A stretch of DNA of 64,000 bases, taken from Tretioscincus oriximinensis (lineage: Eukaryota; Chordata; Lepidosauria; Squamata; Gymnophthalmidae). Of this stretch, positions 53,336-64,000 are shown in pieces. A program made the translations under genes and the position numbers. Below the pieces are notes generated by a model. The model worked only from the letters and a program-made list of their open reading frames with translations, was not told where the DNA came from and ran no database searches. Position 1 is the stretch's first letter. Every line of letters begins with the position of its first letter. Location of the stretch: the NCBI GenBank assembly GCA_022410635.1, contig JAJVDF010000498.1, positions 803,208 through 867,207 of the forward strand, read 5' to 3'.

Positions 53336-54359
53336 AATCTGGGTTGAACTTGTACCCCTTGGTTTTAAATCAAATCGAACCAAATTCTGAACTACCAAAT
53401 TTTAATTCATGCACATCTCAACTGGTTGCTTATTTTCCTCATCTGTTGCTGTACTTTGCTTATCTTTCCAAAAGTCAATGCTTTGGTAGTAATATATCTT
53501 ATCATCAAAAGTACTTCAGAATTTGCTCAGGTATAGTTTATATCTCATCAACTTGTCTTATACTAGCTTCACAAATAAATAATTCTTGCTTGTATAAATA
53601 ATGCACAATGGTCACAAACTGAAAGCCATCAGGAAATAGCAGTGCAGATGCAACTGGAGGGGGGAGGAAGGAAACTCCTTTCTGCAGGGTTACACAACAA
53701 AGTCTGTGACTATCAGTATGGTACATTTAATTAAGCTGTGATATGTTGTTCAAGTAAAATTAATGGACAGAGATATATTGCGTTCATGAAAGAAAATCAG
53801 TAGGTAAATAGGTTACTGCCCAATAGAATTGTTATATCCCTAATTTCATGGCCTCATTGAATTTGGGGACCAACTTTTGTTTATGCTTAATTATGCCCTG
53901 TGCTATTTACATCCAACAGGCCTTTAGTGTAATTACACATAATTAATTAATGCAGTTAGAGGAATATTTCATTTTAATAGCAATGTGTTACATTATTTGA
54001 GCATGAACTGGCTGTTTTATGCTCAAGGGGAAGGCAATATGGAAAAGGAAACATTAATTAATAGCTACTTGATTAGGCTGTTTTTTTTACTGTGAGCATG
54101 ACAAGAGTTAAAAATTTGACAAGTCTGTTCTTGTTGGTTTTAAGATTCAAACAACAATCATAAGATTTTTCTATAAAGATAAAACGCAGATGTGTAAAAC
54201 TTTGCTGTCTGGTGTTTCTTCCTCAAACAAAATATATTATTCAACTCAATACCACAGTAAATTATAGGTGGTAAGAAAAAAAATAAAAGTAAAAATATGT
54301 GTGTTATTGTGTTTTTGCTTAAAATGTGAAACTTGCAGCTCATAATATCTTTATTAAAT
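53336..54359. other. Unannotated stretch, possible conserved noncoding DNA
   Basis: 53850-54080 is unique-looking with clustered homeodomain-type TAATTA sites (GTAATTACACATAATTAATT). I cannot test conservation. Confidence 0.4.
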
Positions 54360-54829
54360 AATTTATATTCTTATTGCAAATCAATTTCTATTGGTTCCAT
54401 TACCCCATTATTCTCTTTGTTATTACTTATGCAATTATTTGTATTTTACAATACATATATATACATGTGGAAACCAAAAGGCATATTCATATTCAAAAAT
54501 CTTTTAAAATAAGATATAAAATTAGAAAAGACATAGAGGGGTGGGCAGAGAGGGTATGATAGAAAGGGAGAATAAAATTGTCTCTTCTTATTAATCTTAT
54601 TGTCACGCTCTATGTCCTTATACCAACACACTATTTTTTATTTTTTTTATTCTAAACTTTGCCAGTCTGGTTTTTTTAACAATGTAATCAATATGGTCTG
54701 TAAACTAATTAATAGTTTGACTTTGACCAAATATAAACTTTTATCTTACATTTAATTTTGTTCTTCCTACCCAATATCCCACATATACACCCCTCACCAC
54801 CCTGACTTCTTCTAGAGCCAAGTTGGTGT
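54360..54829. other. AT-rich sequence, possibly antisense L1
   Basis: T/A-rich text with TATCCCACATATACACCCCT at its right edge. Together with 55691-55990 it could be one antisense L1 3' region split by the block between. Low confidence. Confidence 0.35.
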
Positions 54830-54833
54830 TGCT

Positions 54834-55690
54834 GTGGAGGGAAGAGATGGGAGACCACACACTGAATCCAAGTGAACATGAATGTTTAATAACTTATTAA
54901 CAATACCCAAAATCCTAACACAAATGCGTGACAATAACGCATCCTGAAAGCTAAATATCAAAGTAACAAGTGTTTACATTATTAACCCAGAAGTGGAGAA
55001 ACTTAGGCCATGGCTTGTGTAGGAGTGTGGCAGGCACAGCAGCTTGGCAGTTGGCCCTGGTCAGCCACTTGGCCTGACCTGCCTGGGGTCAGCCACCCAG
55101 CCTGACCTGCATTCTGGTGGCCCATGTCAGCCACCCGGCCTGACCTATGACCAGTGGGGCCACAGCACCAGGCACCACCATCCTGCTTCGCTCAGTGAGG
55201 CAGCCCATTCATATCAGCTGCTCAGCTCAGGCCTTGCCGGTAGACCCTGTAGATCATGCCCCTGTGACATAGGTCCTGGGCTGCCCTCACCCGATGGGTC
55301 AGCCCTCCCCTGGTCTCGGCACCCGAGCTGTCTGTCAACACCACCAACCCACACCTTTAGTGGGTCCTTAGCTGAGAATCAAAGAGGCTTGACAGGTCCT
55401 TCAAGCATCCGTCCTGTGTACAGCCCACCTCACTTACTCCAAACTTGTTCTCCACCTACCTGTCCCCAAAGGTAGCACATAAGTGGAACAGAAGAGGACG
55501 ATGGTGGCAGGCTGAAGGTTTTTATACCCTCTGTTGCGTGGAGTCCGCATCACTTCCCAGCTCCCATTTCAGGAGCACTAAGGAACGATGCAGTCTCCTA
55601 GACCANCTCCCGCTTTCCCACCGGCAATTGTGGTCACAGCCAACTTTTGGTTTGAGTGCCGGATTCTTATTTGGAAATCTGGTTTGATTT
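54834..55690 (-). mobile_element. LTR-like GC-rich block with minisatellite
   Basis: On the minus strand: a TATAAAA-like box (about 55527-55518), a long GC-rich middle, ATTAAA (about 54885) and a terminal TGTGTGGTCTCCCATCTCTT then CCCTCCACA, consistent with the 3' part of an LTR. 55055-55145 contains three units of roughly 43 bp built from GGTCAGCCAC and GGCCTGACCT. The 143-codon plus-strand frame over it is Pro/Ser/His-rich without a domain. No target duplication was found. Confidence 0.4.
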
Positions 55691-56849
55691 ATAGTTAGTT
55701 CTTCATAACTTTCACCTTGAAACAGTCACATCCTTTTCCATTGGGACAATAAATGTATAATATTTACAAGATCATCAATTGTGCTTGCTCCATTCCATAT
55801 TCAATAAATTTAATCTATTTATCCCATTTTTTATAATTCTTTCCATACAATTCAAAGGCACATATATCAATAATCTGCCACTAGTTGTTCCATCAAATAC
55901 TTCTGCCAGTCTACAACTATCCACTTTTGTGTGTCCTTCCATAACATTATTACCTGCCCTTTGACCAGGTACAAGATCCTATATAGTTGCCCAGAATGGA
56001 AACATCAGAGTTTATAGCAAATAACTACATGGCAAAATTATTTGTTAGAAAGAATGCATGTCAGTATATCAAAGATTTGCATGAAGGAAAAAGAACAAGA
56101 ACAGTGAGATTTTTTAAAATTAAGATTAAAGAATATGGGCTGGAGAAAAAGGGAACCTCCCTTAGTCCAATCATATAAGATGTATCTTCCAATGGAGAAT
56201 GAAGTAGACATGCTGGGGATAGGTTGGGGTGCATGNATTAAAATAATATATAATAAATAAAATGTTTATTCATAATGCCTTTTTCACCAAAATTTGAACT
56301 AAATAAATTCAATGAAAATACATAATGTAATGTATTGTAATACGTTGGAAGATATTAAAGAATTTCCTCAAAAGTTTGGAGATTAGCTTATTTCGTAGTT
56401 TATTATTTCCATGGAAATTTTAATGTTTTGTTACGAGCATGTGTATTTCAAGATTTCTTAAGTTTGTATTGTATTTTGTTCAAAACCATTCAATTAAAAT
56501 CTGGATAATACAAATTCTTTACTTTAGACACCCCTAAACAAAATCAAGCTAACAAAACACACGACATATTAGGCACAGAATTTCAACTAACTTATTTTTA
56601 AAAAGCTGAACATTAATAAAAAGTAAATGTGAGCTCCAATATTTGATAATAGCTATATTGTAACTGTATATCCATTTTATGTGCAAGCTTCTGTACAGTA
56701 AACCAGGCGGCAATTCATCTTCATTTCTTTATGAGCAGATTGAGATTTTAAACACCTCAGGGCAATTCTAGTTTACCTTTAAACCTCCTAAAGGAGTAAT
56801 TAACATTCCACAAATACAGATATGTCTGAATCCAACAGATTTTTTTTCT
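55691..56849. other. Unannotated AT-rich stretch
   Basis: 55691-55990 may be the continuation of an antisense L1 (ATTCTTTCCATACAATTC). No coding region is recognisable in the rest. Confidence 0.35.
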
Positions 56850-58370
56850 AGAAGTTCAGCAATTTCACATTGGAGCTCTTTAAGAATTCTGGGATGAATG
56901 CCATCTAGTCTCGGCTTACTAAGGCTAGCAAGGACCTCCCTCTTGTTCTATCTAATCAGTTTAATTCACCTGATGCCCTTCCTGAAAAACACTAGTTCCA
57001 TTGCAGATATATATTGTCTGTCCTCTTCAGTGAAAAATGTGGAAAAAAATATTTAACCTCTCTGCAATCTCCATGTTCTGCTTTATTATCCTCTTCTATC
57101 CATTGCTATCTAGTGATCTGATAGGATTCCTATTTCTTACTATTTCCTTTTATATTCTTAGCAATGTGCTCCTCAAAGTTTTTCTTTGCATCCCTGACTA
57201 TCACCTTGCATTTAGTTTGCCACAGTTTCTGCTCCCTTTTGTTCTCCTCACTAGGATAAGCCTTCCACTTTTTAAATGAATTTCTCTTCATTCTAATGAC
57301 TTCTCTTACTGTAGTGGNTAAGCCATATAGGCTTCCTCTTGGACTTGGCAGAGTCCTTTCTTCTCTTGGGAATCTATCATATTTGAGCTTCCAATATTAT
57401 ATTTGTAAATAGTTTCCATGCTTTTTGATAAGATTGGACTCATCTCATTTTCGCCTTTAATTTTCTTTTTAACATTTTCCTCATATTGGGAAAATTTCCT
57501 TTGTGCATGTTTAAGGTTACTGTGGTAGAACTGCTTGACAATTTTCTATCCACATTCAAGTTTAAAGTTACTGTGTTATGGTCACTGTTTCCTATAGGAC
57601 CAGTTACAATTACATCTTGTATTAGATCTTGTTCATTGCTTAGGCCTAAAAACATAAGAGGAGCCCTGCTGAATTGGGCTGGAGCCCATCTAGTCCAGCA
57701 TTCTGTTTGTCTCACACAGAGCCCACCATTTGTACCTGGGCAGTCAGGAACAGAAGAATCAAAATCTTCAACTGTTCTCCACACCCTGAAAGTGTTATTT
57801 CAGCAGTACTGCCTGTTGCTCCATCTCAGAGGCAGCATCAAGACATCTATGCTAGTAGCTATTTAAACCTTTGGTTTCCATGAACATGTCTAATCCTGTC
57901 TTAAAGTTATCCAGTCTACGTGTTAGGATTTAGTCAGCTGTTAGACTAATTAAAATCCAGGATTCCTTTGCCCCTGGGTTGGTTCCAAAACCACTTGCTC
58001 TTGGGAACAATCAGTTAGCAATTTTTTTCATGAGTTGAACAAGAGTTTACACAATCTATGTGTGGCTAGTTGAAGTCTCCCATTATGACTGTTCTTCCCT
58101 TTTTGGAAGCTTCAATGACTTCACATTCCAAATCAGTTTAGTTAGTAGACAGGTAGCCTACTCCCAATAACAGATTTGTTATCTGACCTAGTAATGTTAT
58201 CCATAGTGCTTCTGTGGATGGGTTTGTTTTTATTGTAAATTCTAGTTCGTGGGATTCAATCTCTTCTTTAACGTACAAGGCTACACCACGACCAGTTCGA
58301 ACTTTCCTATATTTTCTGTGTAGTTTGTATTCTGGGATAACTGTATCCCACTTGTTTTCTTCTGTCTAGA
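56850..58370 (-). pseudogene. Old CR1 LINE, endonuclease to early RT, carrying a younger CR1
   Basis: Antisense text follows the CR1 at 48950-49730: GAAGTTCAGCAATTTCACAT, AAGAATTCTGGGATGAATGC, TAACGTACAAGGCTACACC, GTTGAAGTCTCCCATTATGA. The frame at 57784-57440 includes GPIGNSDHNTVTLNL, the SDH motif that closes the APE-type endonuclease active site. The right half (57906-58370) covers the earlier endonuclease. Stops and indels are frequent. The younger CR1 3' end at 57646-57905 is inserted in it. Confidence 0.8.
57646..57905 (-). mobile_element. Younger CR1 3' end nested in older CR1
   Basis: AACATAAGAGGAGCCCTGCT, CCCATCTAGTCCAGCATTCT, TGCCTGTTGCTCCATCTCAG and GAACATGTCTAATCCTGTC give the usual 3' UTR in antisense, about 260 bp, 5'-truncated. 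Confidence 0.85.
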
Positions 58371-59907
58371 ACTTCATATCTACAGAAGCAGACATGAAGG
58401 CTGGTACAGCGACTTAGAAAGAAAATCCAAATTTAAGCCAGTTTACTCTGAAATAGGCTACACTGATAACAATAGCTTCTATGTTCTAGCTTGAGTGATT
58501 GGAGCCTAAAAATAANTACATGAGATGGTTTATAAAATGTAGGACAGTGGTGAGGGAATAAAAGGTTGAAAAAGATGGAAAATAGATGCATAAAACCTAT
58601 AACAGAAGAATATGGGATCATTTAAAGAAACAGAAGAAGGACTATGACATTCGTTGGAAGAATTTAGGACAATTTTATTGCCATTAGTTGAAAGATACAT
58701 GTTTTTATTGTTATCATATAAATAAATATTAAATAAAAAAGCAGAATATTCCATGTTTCTATGGTTTCTATGGTTTTCATTTTCAGGCCTTAATCTATGT
58801 ACTAGGTTTGGGTTTTTAGATGAGGAGGCAGTAATATTCAGGAAATTTGCATTTTATTGGGAGGGGAAAATTGTTTACCACAAAGAAAAACAGTCACATC
58901 ATCACACCTATCTTATAATGATAATGTAAAACCAGAGTTGTACATAACAAAACTGTAATTACCTTGCTAATAAGACAGAATAATTAAAGCTTATTTCTCA
59001 TGGGAAGGGGGGAATCAGGAAATTGGAGAACAGCATTCACCACAGTACTGATACAGAGACTTTCTGCTCTCTTACCCAGCAGGATTTAGCAAATGTATCT
59101 CATCACAGTGGTGGACAGTTGTTAATGAGCAAGAAAATAATATATTTATCTTATCTATGTTTATAGTTGAAGAAGTAAAGGGGGCACTTACAACTCATCG
59201 GTTTTAGCTTTCAAAAAAGAAAAAGAAACTTTTATCTGCATAACAAATTATTATTTTTTTCCTAAACATTTTCCATTACTGCTACATAATAGGCAAAATA
59301 GGCTATTGTGCAGTACTCCATAGTTAATGTATTTTATCAGGTTGAATTGAGAAATAATCCTATTGAGTAGACATGTATATTTCAAAACATAACAATGTGG
59401 AACTTTCCAAAATTAGTACATTCATAGAAGAATATTTTATTCCCCAAAGTGATGGGCCATTTTCTTTTCTGAACAGTGTAATTTATGTTGATACCAATTC
59501 ATGAAAAATANTAAAGCAAGCACCCACTTTTACATAGAGCTAATCATGATTTCTTATTAGTAGCCTGAAAAATACATTTTTTCTGTTTTGTTAAGAACCT
59601 AATGTATGTAGTCTTGCTGAAACCTATACTTTCAATATATTTTTCTTTATGCAAAACCCATTTCAAATTATTTATGCAAATCTATTAATTTGTATTCTAC
59701 TCAACTTCCCTTTTTGCCCATTAAAATCAAACAATGGACTTTTACAGATAGACTCAAATGCACCAAAAGAAAAGGTATTGGCCAGTTCCACATTTACCTG
59801 CTGGCTATAATCTGCAAAATCCATTCCCAATTGGTCAGGATGTATGTCAACATTTCCTTTCTTGTTTCGCAGTGAAGCAAACTGCAACCAAGCCCCCTCC
59901 ACATGGC
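58371..59907. other. Unannotated AT-rich stretch
   Basis: No element recognised. Confidence 0.5.
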
Positions 59908-60440
59908 AAGTAAAAACCACAATCTAAAAGTGGTTGTGGGTTTTACTCATCTACAGGGTGCTTCAAAAATGTATACACACTTTGAACNTCCATACAATGT
60001 ACAGAATCAGTGGTGACTCGTACTCATTTGTTATTTATGTTTTATTTACATTGGACTTTAAGCTTTCTAATTTCCTGAAATTTAACTTTGTAGAACAGGA
60101 GAACAGTAAATAAATTTTCTATGGAAGTTCACAGTGTGTATACATTTTTTTGAAGCACCCTGTATATATATCTAGAAAATCTGCGTGGAGCTAGTGANNG
60201 GAAGGCAGGAGAAACCAGGAAGACAATATTGCACATGTCAGCCAACTGCTACTTTGCAGTCCTGCTGGCTGGTGTCTTTTTACAATATCTTTCTTCCTGT
60301 GATGATGCAGCATATATCAGGATATTCAATGGAAAAAAACACCATTTTCCAGGTGGACAATAGAAGCTCCATTGCCATATGGAGCAGAGTCATCATGATG
60401 ATCCTACTATTGTAGCAGGAAAAACCTCATGTGCCTGCAG
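59908..60440 (+). repeat. Dispersed repeat family X, copy 3, with nested mariner MITE
   Basis: Left scrap 59908-59951 (AAAAACCACAATCTAAAAGT, forming a small inverted repeat with GTGGTTGTGGGTTTTACT) and right part 60165-60440 (AGACAATATTGCACATGTCA, CTGCTGGCTGGTGTCTTTTT, GAAGCTCCATTGCCATATGG, GGAAAAACCTCATGTGCCTG) match copy 1 at 12328-12650. The 209-bp mariner MITE is inserted between them at a TA. Confidence 0.6.
59954..60162. mobile_element. Mariner-like MITE, 209 bp, second copy
   Basis: Ends CAGGGTGCTTCAAAAATG and TTTGAAGCACCCTG with flanking TA at 59952-59953 and 60163-60164. Its right arm (ACTTTGTAGAACAGGAGAAC, AGTAAATAAATTTTCTATGG) is the reverse complement of the left arm of the copy at 4473-4681, so the two copies retain opposite halves of a parent transposon. 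Confidence 0.85.
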
Positions 60441-60565
60441 CCCAAGTCACCCCACCCACATCTTATTAAAATTAGGCAAATATTCATACTATGGCCAGAT
60501 GTAGCAAACATTCATACTATGGCCAGATGTAGCAAACCGACTCTGGTTAGGAAGGCTTTTTAAAG

Positions 60566-60780
60566 AACAAAATAACATAAGCGGAGTCCTGCTCAATGGT
60601 GCTAGTGCCCATCTAGTCCAGCATTCTTTCTCACACAGTGTCCTACCACTTGACCCTGTGCATTTAGAATCAGAAGAATGCAAAACCTTCTTTTGACTCC
60701 CTGCAAATGGTATTTCAGAAATAATGCTTGCTTCATACAAGAATCAATATCAAGGCATCCACCAGTCTTGCTTCCCAGAC
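60566..60780 (-). mobile_element. CR1 LINE 3' UTR fragment
   Basis: AACATAAGCGGAGTCCTGCT, CCCATCTAGTCCAGCATTCT and GACTCCCTGCAAATGGTATT. Decayed relative of 61441-61656. Confidence 0.8.
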
Positions 60781-60943
60781 GCCAGGAACTGACTGTGGAC
60801 TGCTTTTAACCAGTCTAAGTTAAGGAATTTTTGAGGGTTAGAATAATCACTGATTACGTGGGAAATAATTATATTTTTCCCTTTCTCACAAGCTACCAAT
60901 ANCAATCCCCAGACCAAGTATGAAAAGGGCCATTCCTTATGGT

Positions 60944-61042
60944 CCTGTTTGCACAAACTCATTTTAATGTTTTANAGATCAGCTACAATACATCTACAAT
61001 ATATTAGATGTGCATGACATATCCCTAGAACACATTGCTGAT
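60944..61042. repeat. Palindromic MITE family P, eroded copy
   Basis: CCTGTTTGCACAAACTC at the left and CCTAGAACACATTGCTGATC at the right keep the family order. The inverted symmetry is only partial. Confidence 0.5.
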
Positions 61043-61440
61043 CCTCTCCCACTTCACCTTATTTTTCTCGGGTAGCTTCCTCTGTTTCGAAACAAAGGCT
61101 ATAGCTATCTCTTTGAAACTGTAGCATATATGCCTTCCCATGCCTAATCTAAATTAAAGAGCTACAAAATGAACTTTGTAAGTTAATTTTCTGGCTTTGA
61201 TTGTAGATAANAGATGGCATGAAAATACTGGGATGTCATTGCTATAACTTCTAACATTCCTTTGAATAATCTGTCTTTTAAGTATGTGGATATAACCTCA
61301 TGGACCACGTGGACTTCTGTGGCTGAGGTGAGATCTCAGCTTGAAACTGTACGAAACCAGACACCCAGACACCAATGGGAGAGTTGGCACACGGGAGCTA
61401 AGTTACTGCATCCTTCTGGTTTCAATGGCAGCATGTTACT
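61043..61440. other. Unannotated stretch
   Basis: No recognisable element. Confidence 0.5.
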
Positions 61441-62409
61441 TCATAAGAACATAAGAACATAAGAAGAGCCATACTGGATCAGGCAACAGCCCATCGAGTC
61501 CAGCATTCTGTGTCACACAGAGGCCCACCNGATGCACCTGGGCAGTCTGAACAGAGGAAAGCAAAATATGCTGCTCTTGTTCGTGACTCCCTGCAAATGG
61601 TATTTCAAGAGTCCTGCCTGTTGCTCCATCCTGGAGGCTACATCTAGACACCTATCTTAGTATCCATTTATACCCTTAGTGTCCATAAACCTGTCTAGTC
61701 CTGTCTTGGAACTATCCAAGCTGTTAGCTACCACTACCTCTTCAGGAAGTAAATTCCACAGACCGATGACCCTCTGGGTGAAAAAATACTTTCCTTTGTC
61801 TGTTCTCACTTTTCTACCCAACAGTTTTAAGGAGTGCCCTCTGGTCCTTGTGTTGTGTGATAGAGAAAACATTTTTTCTCTATTCACTCTGTCNATCCCA
61901 TGCATGATTTTGTACACTTCAATCAGATCACCCCTCAAACGTCTCCTTTCAAGGCTGAAGAGGTCCAGACGTTGCAGCCTTGCTTCGTAAGGGAGGTGCT
62001 CCAGACCCTTCATCATTTTTGTTGCCCTTTTCTGCACCTTCTCCAGTTCCAAAATATCCCTCTTGAGATGTGGTGACCAGAATTGAACACAGTATTCCAA
62101 ATGTGGCCTCACCACAGATTTATAAAGAGGCAAAACAACATTTGCTGACTTATTTTCGATTCCTTTCCTAATTATCCCCAACATGGAATTTGCCTTTTTT
62201 GCTGCTGCTGCACACTGGGTTGACATTTTCATTGAATTGTCCACTAACACCCCAAGATCCTTTTCTTGCTCGGTCACAGAAAGCTTGGTTCCCATCAGGT
62301 GGTAGGAGTATTTTGAGTTCTTTGCCCCAATATGCATGACCTTGCACTTGCTTAAGTTGAAGTGCATTTGCCACTTTGATGCCCACTCACCCATCCACAT
62401 ATACTTCAA
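61441..62409 (-). pseudogene. CR1 LINE, ORF2 C-terminus (250 codons) and 3' UTR
   Basis: Minus-strand frame 62409-61657, open for 250 residues with one X from an N. Order: WASKWQMHFNLSKCKVMHIG just after the RT catalytic box; [97 protein letters not shown]; a C-terminal TQRVIGLWNLLPEEVVVANS. This is the RT thumb and C-terminal region of a CR1. The catalytic FADD box is absent because the copy is 5'-truncated near 62400. The long open frame suggests a fairly recent insertion. The 3' UTR (61656-61441) ends in two or three copies of CATAAGAA as read on the plus strand. Confidence 0.92.
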
Positions 62410-62927
62410 GAAGGTATATGTGGATGGAACGGCGACTTCCTATAGCCTGCAGTAGTCTGCTATTGCAGGTTATAGGCATATGTATAAACTCACTCTGCAC
62501 ATGCATTGAAGCAGTGCATTTGAAGATTAAAGTGAGCTTCAGGGGCTCACACACTCACCTGCACCTACCTTGATTTTTTCAATGCACTGCCTGAGCCCTT
62601 CTCANGGGGAGCACAGCACTGGCATAGAAAATACCATAATGCGGCTGTCATGCTGCCATGTCTCCTGTACGCTAGCTCTCCGATTGGCTGTGGGGTGCCT
62701 GGTCTCTTGTGACTTTGCACCGAGATCTTGCCCTAACTGCAGAAGTCTCTGTGTCGTGTATCTGTAGGGGCAAAAAAAGTGACACCTTGAGGTGCTCGGT
62801 GCCTGATCCCCCTTTCTCTGCAATCAGAAACTCCCNTTTCTACTTCTGAGTAAGGAAGTATCTTTTCATAAGAGAACTGAAGTTCATCTGTTCAGAATAC
62901 AAACCATTTCCTACATAACGGTGTTTC
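62410..62927. other. Unannotated stretch with short palindromes
   Basis: 62392-62424 forms a palindrome, CCATCCACATATAC against GTATATGTGGATGG, spanning the CR1 5' junction. TATAGCCTGCA at 62441 pairs with TGCAGGTTATA at 62464. 62600-62780 is GC-richer and unrecognised. Confidence 0.45.
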
Positions 62928-63036
62928 AGTCTTTTGAGCATCTGAAGTAGTCGATGTTTCTACGAAAGCTTATGCCATCCACTTTTCTCCTGTTNGTCTC
63001 AAAGTGCTACTAGCCCCTTTGCTGAACTTTCTGTCT
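62928..63036 (+). mobile_element. Penelope-like fragment with degenerate hammerhead-like core
   Basis: TCTGAAGTAGTCGATG, TTTCTACGAAAGCTTATGCC, ACTTTTCTCCTGTTNGTCTC, AAAGTGCTACTAGCCCCTTT and GCTGAACTTTCTG. The core has CTGAAGT instead of CTGAAGA and a stem II of only four pairs (GTAG/CTAC). Single arm only, unlike the fold-back copies. Confidence 0.6.
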
Positions 63037-64000
63037 TTGGTCACATGATCCCATGATCACAATGTAAATGTCAGAAATGACGGGTGTCCACTTTAAGGAA
63101 TAGAGGTGAGGCCATAAAATTTACAAAACCGTGAGTACCTCTTTTCAGAGGCATGGAAGATTAAGAAAGATATAGGGTGCATCTCATGGCATGTTTTGTT
63201 TCGCTATTTATTTTAAATCTGGAAAAAACATGTTCATGATTCTGCCCCACCTGTTTTCAATTTTCCATGCTGTTTTCTTTCCCCCCNTTACATTTCCTTG
63301 TATTGTCATGACTTCACATGTCCCATAAGTCATTATTGTGCTTTATTTATTACAATTCGCAGCATTCTATGTGAGCTGAGAACCAGTAAACCTTTACATC
63401 TAGCCTCGAAATCTTGTGTTATTTACTATTTTTTCCAAAATGGAAGATGACACAAAAAGCTATTTTTTGGAATATGTAATTGGACATATGTAGCTGAAAA
63501 ATCCGAAACCACACGGCCTTTATAGTGAGTGGATCACTGAACTTGCATGAACTTATGGGACAGATTCAGCCTGATCTAAGTACCATCTCAGTAAAAATCC
63601 TTCATGGGGGTGTCACATGAAAACCAGGGAGGGAAAATGGCCCCTTGGCCTCAGTTTGCCCATTTTCACTTAGGGTGCACTCACTTTTGTGAGATACTGT
63701 ACCTTATATTCCTTGAAGAAGTGATATAGATGTTGCGGATTATCATAGGGATGTACGATGTTCAAATGAGAGGAAGAAAAGAAAAACTTAATGGTAGATG
63801 ATAAAAAGGAATTAAAAAATATAAAACAAGATTTATGTATTTATACATTCATTTATTTTGAATAACAATGCTANCTTGTAATGCAGTTCACATCATTATA
63901 GAATTGCTTATTACTGTTAAATAAATAAAATGCAATAATAATAATACATATTTGATCATTCTAAGTNGATGCATTGCTCAGTGGCTTTTAAAAAGGTTTT
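63037..64000. other. Unannotated AT-rich stretch to window end
   Basis: Nothing recognised. Contains short AATAATAATA runs near 63933-63945. Confidence 0.5.

Noticed and set aside
55044..55475. 143-codon Pro/Ser/His-rich frame as a gene
   Set aside because: It lies in a GC-rich LTR-like block and partly over a minisatellite; the composition is what such DNA yields in any frame.
1..64000. Most open reading frames of 60-110 codons as possible genes
   Set aside because: They lack family motifs, splice context or compositional support; frames of this length are expected by chance in 64 kb of vertebrate DNA, and many lie over CT or GA tracts or run antisense to retroelements.

Overview
The window is vertebrate nuclear DNA, most likely from a squamate reptile (a lizard or gecko fits best). 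The evidence is many CR1 LINEs, some ending in TTCTTATG octamers and one in ATTCTATGA-type repeats, L2-type LINE fragments, a tRNA-derived SINE with the head and core of the Sauria/ACA family, CT/GA-rich SINE tails, and several MITE families. I recognise no host exon, tRNA, rRNA, miRNA or CRISPR array. Every protein-like stretch I can name belongs to a retrotransposon. Read it as an AT-rich intergenic or deep intronic tract whose readable content is transposable elements.

Layout. 1-11.5 kb: mostly unique AT-rich DNA with CR1 tails, a 209-bp mariner-like MITE (4473-4681) and a 586-bp hAT-like element with 8-bp target duplications (6141-6726). 11.5-18.5 kb: a dense nest with a CR1 split by a fold-back Penelope-like insertion, an L2-type fragment, an unclassified family (here X), a second fold-back Penelope-like insertion with a 15-bp target duplication, SINE-A, SINE-B, and a CR1 split by a SINE-B. 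18.5-34 kb: mostly unique sequence with scattered SINEs, a palindromic hAT MITE (23761-23962) and a Tc1-like MITE. 34-43 kb: CR1, L2, SINE-A, a small solo LTR and a 96-bp palindrome. 43.4-45.3 kb: a hAT element containing four hairpins, and a 165-bp CpG-rich insert between 21-bp direct repeats. 47.4-52.7 kb: a nearly complete but decayed CR1 on the minus strand (ORF1 with an SGNH/esterase-type domain, endonuclease, reverse transcriptase, 3' UTR), interrupted by an LTR-like insertion and overlain by an identical 1039-bp tandem duplication that is probably an assembly artefact. 54.8-62.4 kb: an LTR-like GC-rich block, an old CR1 carrying a younger CR1, family X carrying a mariner MITE, and a CR1 with a 250-codon ORF2 remnant.

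How the parts work together. The relationships are parasitic rather than operonic. SINE-A ends in a tail like that of the L2 LINE here. SINE-B has a different tRNA-like head and a BovB/RTE-like tail that has seeded polypyrimidine microsatellites. MITEs and fold-back elements sit inside older elements, which gives a readable order of insertion. The most interesting items are the fold-back Penelope-like insertions with a hammerhead-ribozyme-like core in each orientation, the CpG-rich multi-hairpin insert with YY1/ETS-like motifs, and the 96-bp palindrome. Isolated single Ns occur throughout. Element family names rest on remembered motifs and have not been searched. Stretches marked as unannotated are places where I saw nothing I could defend.
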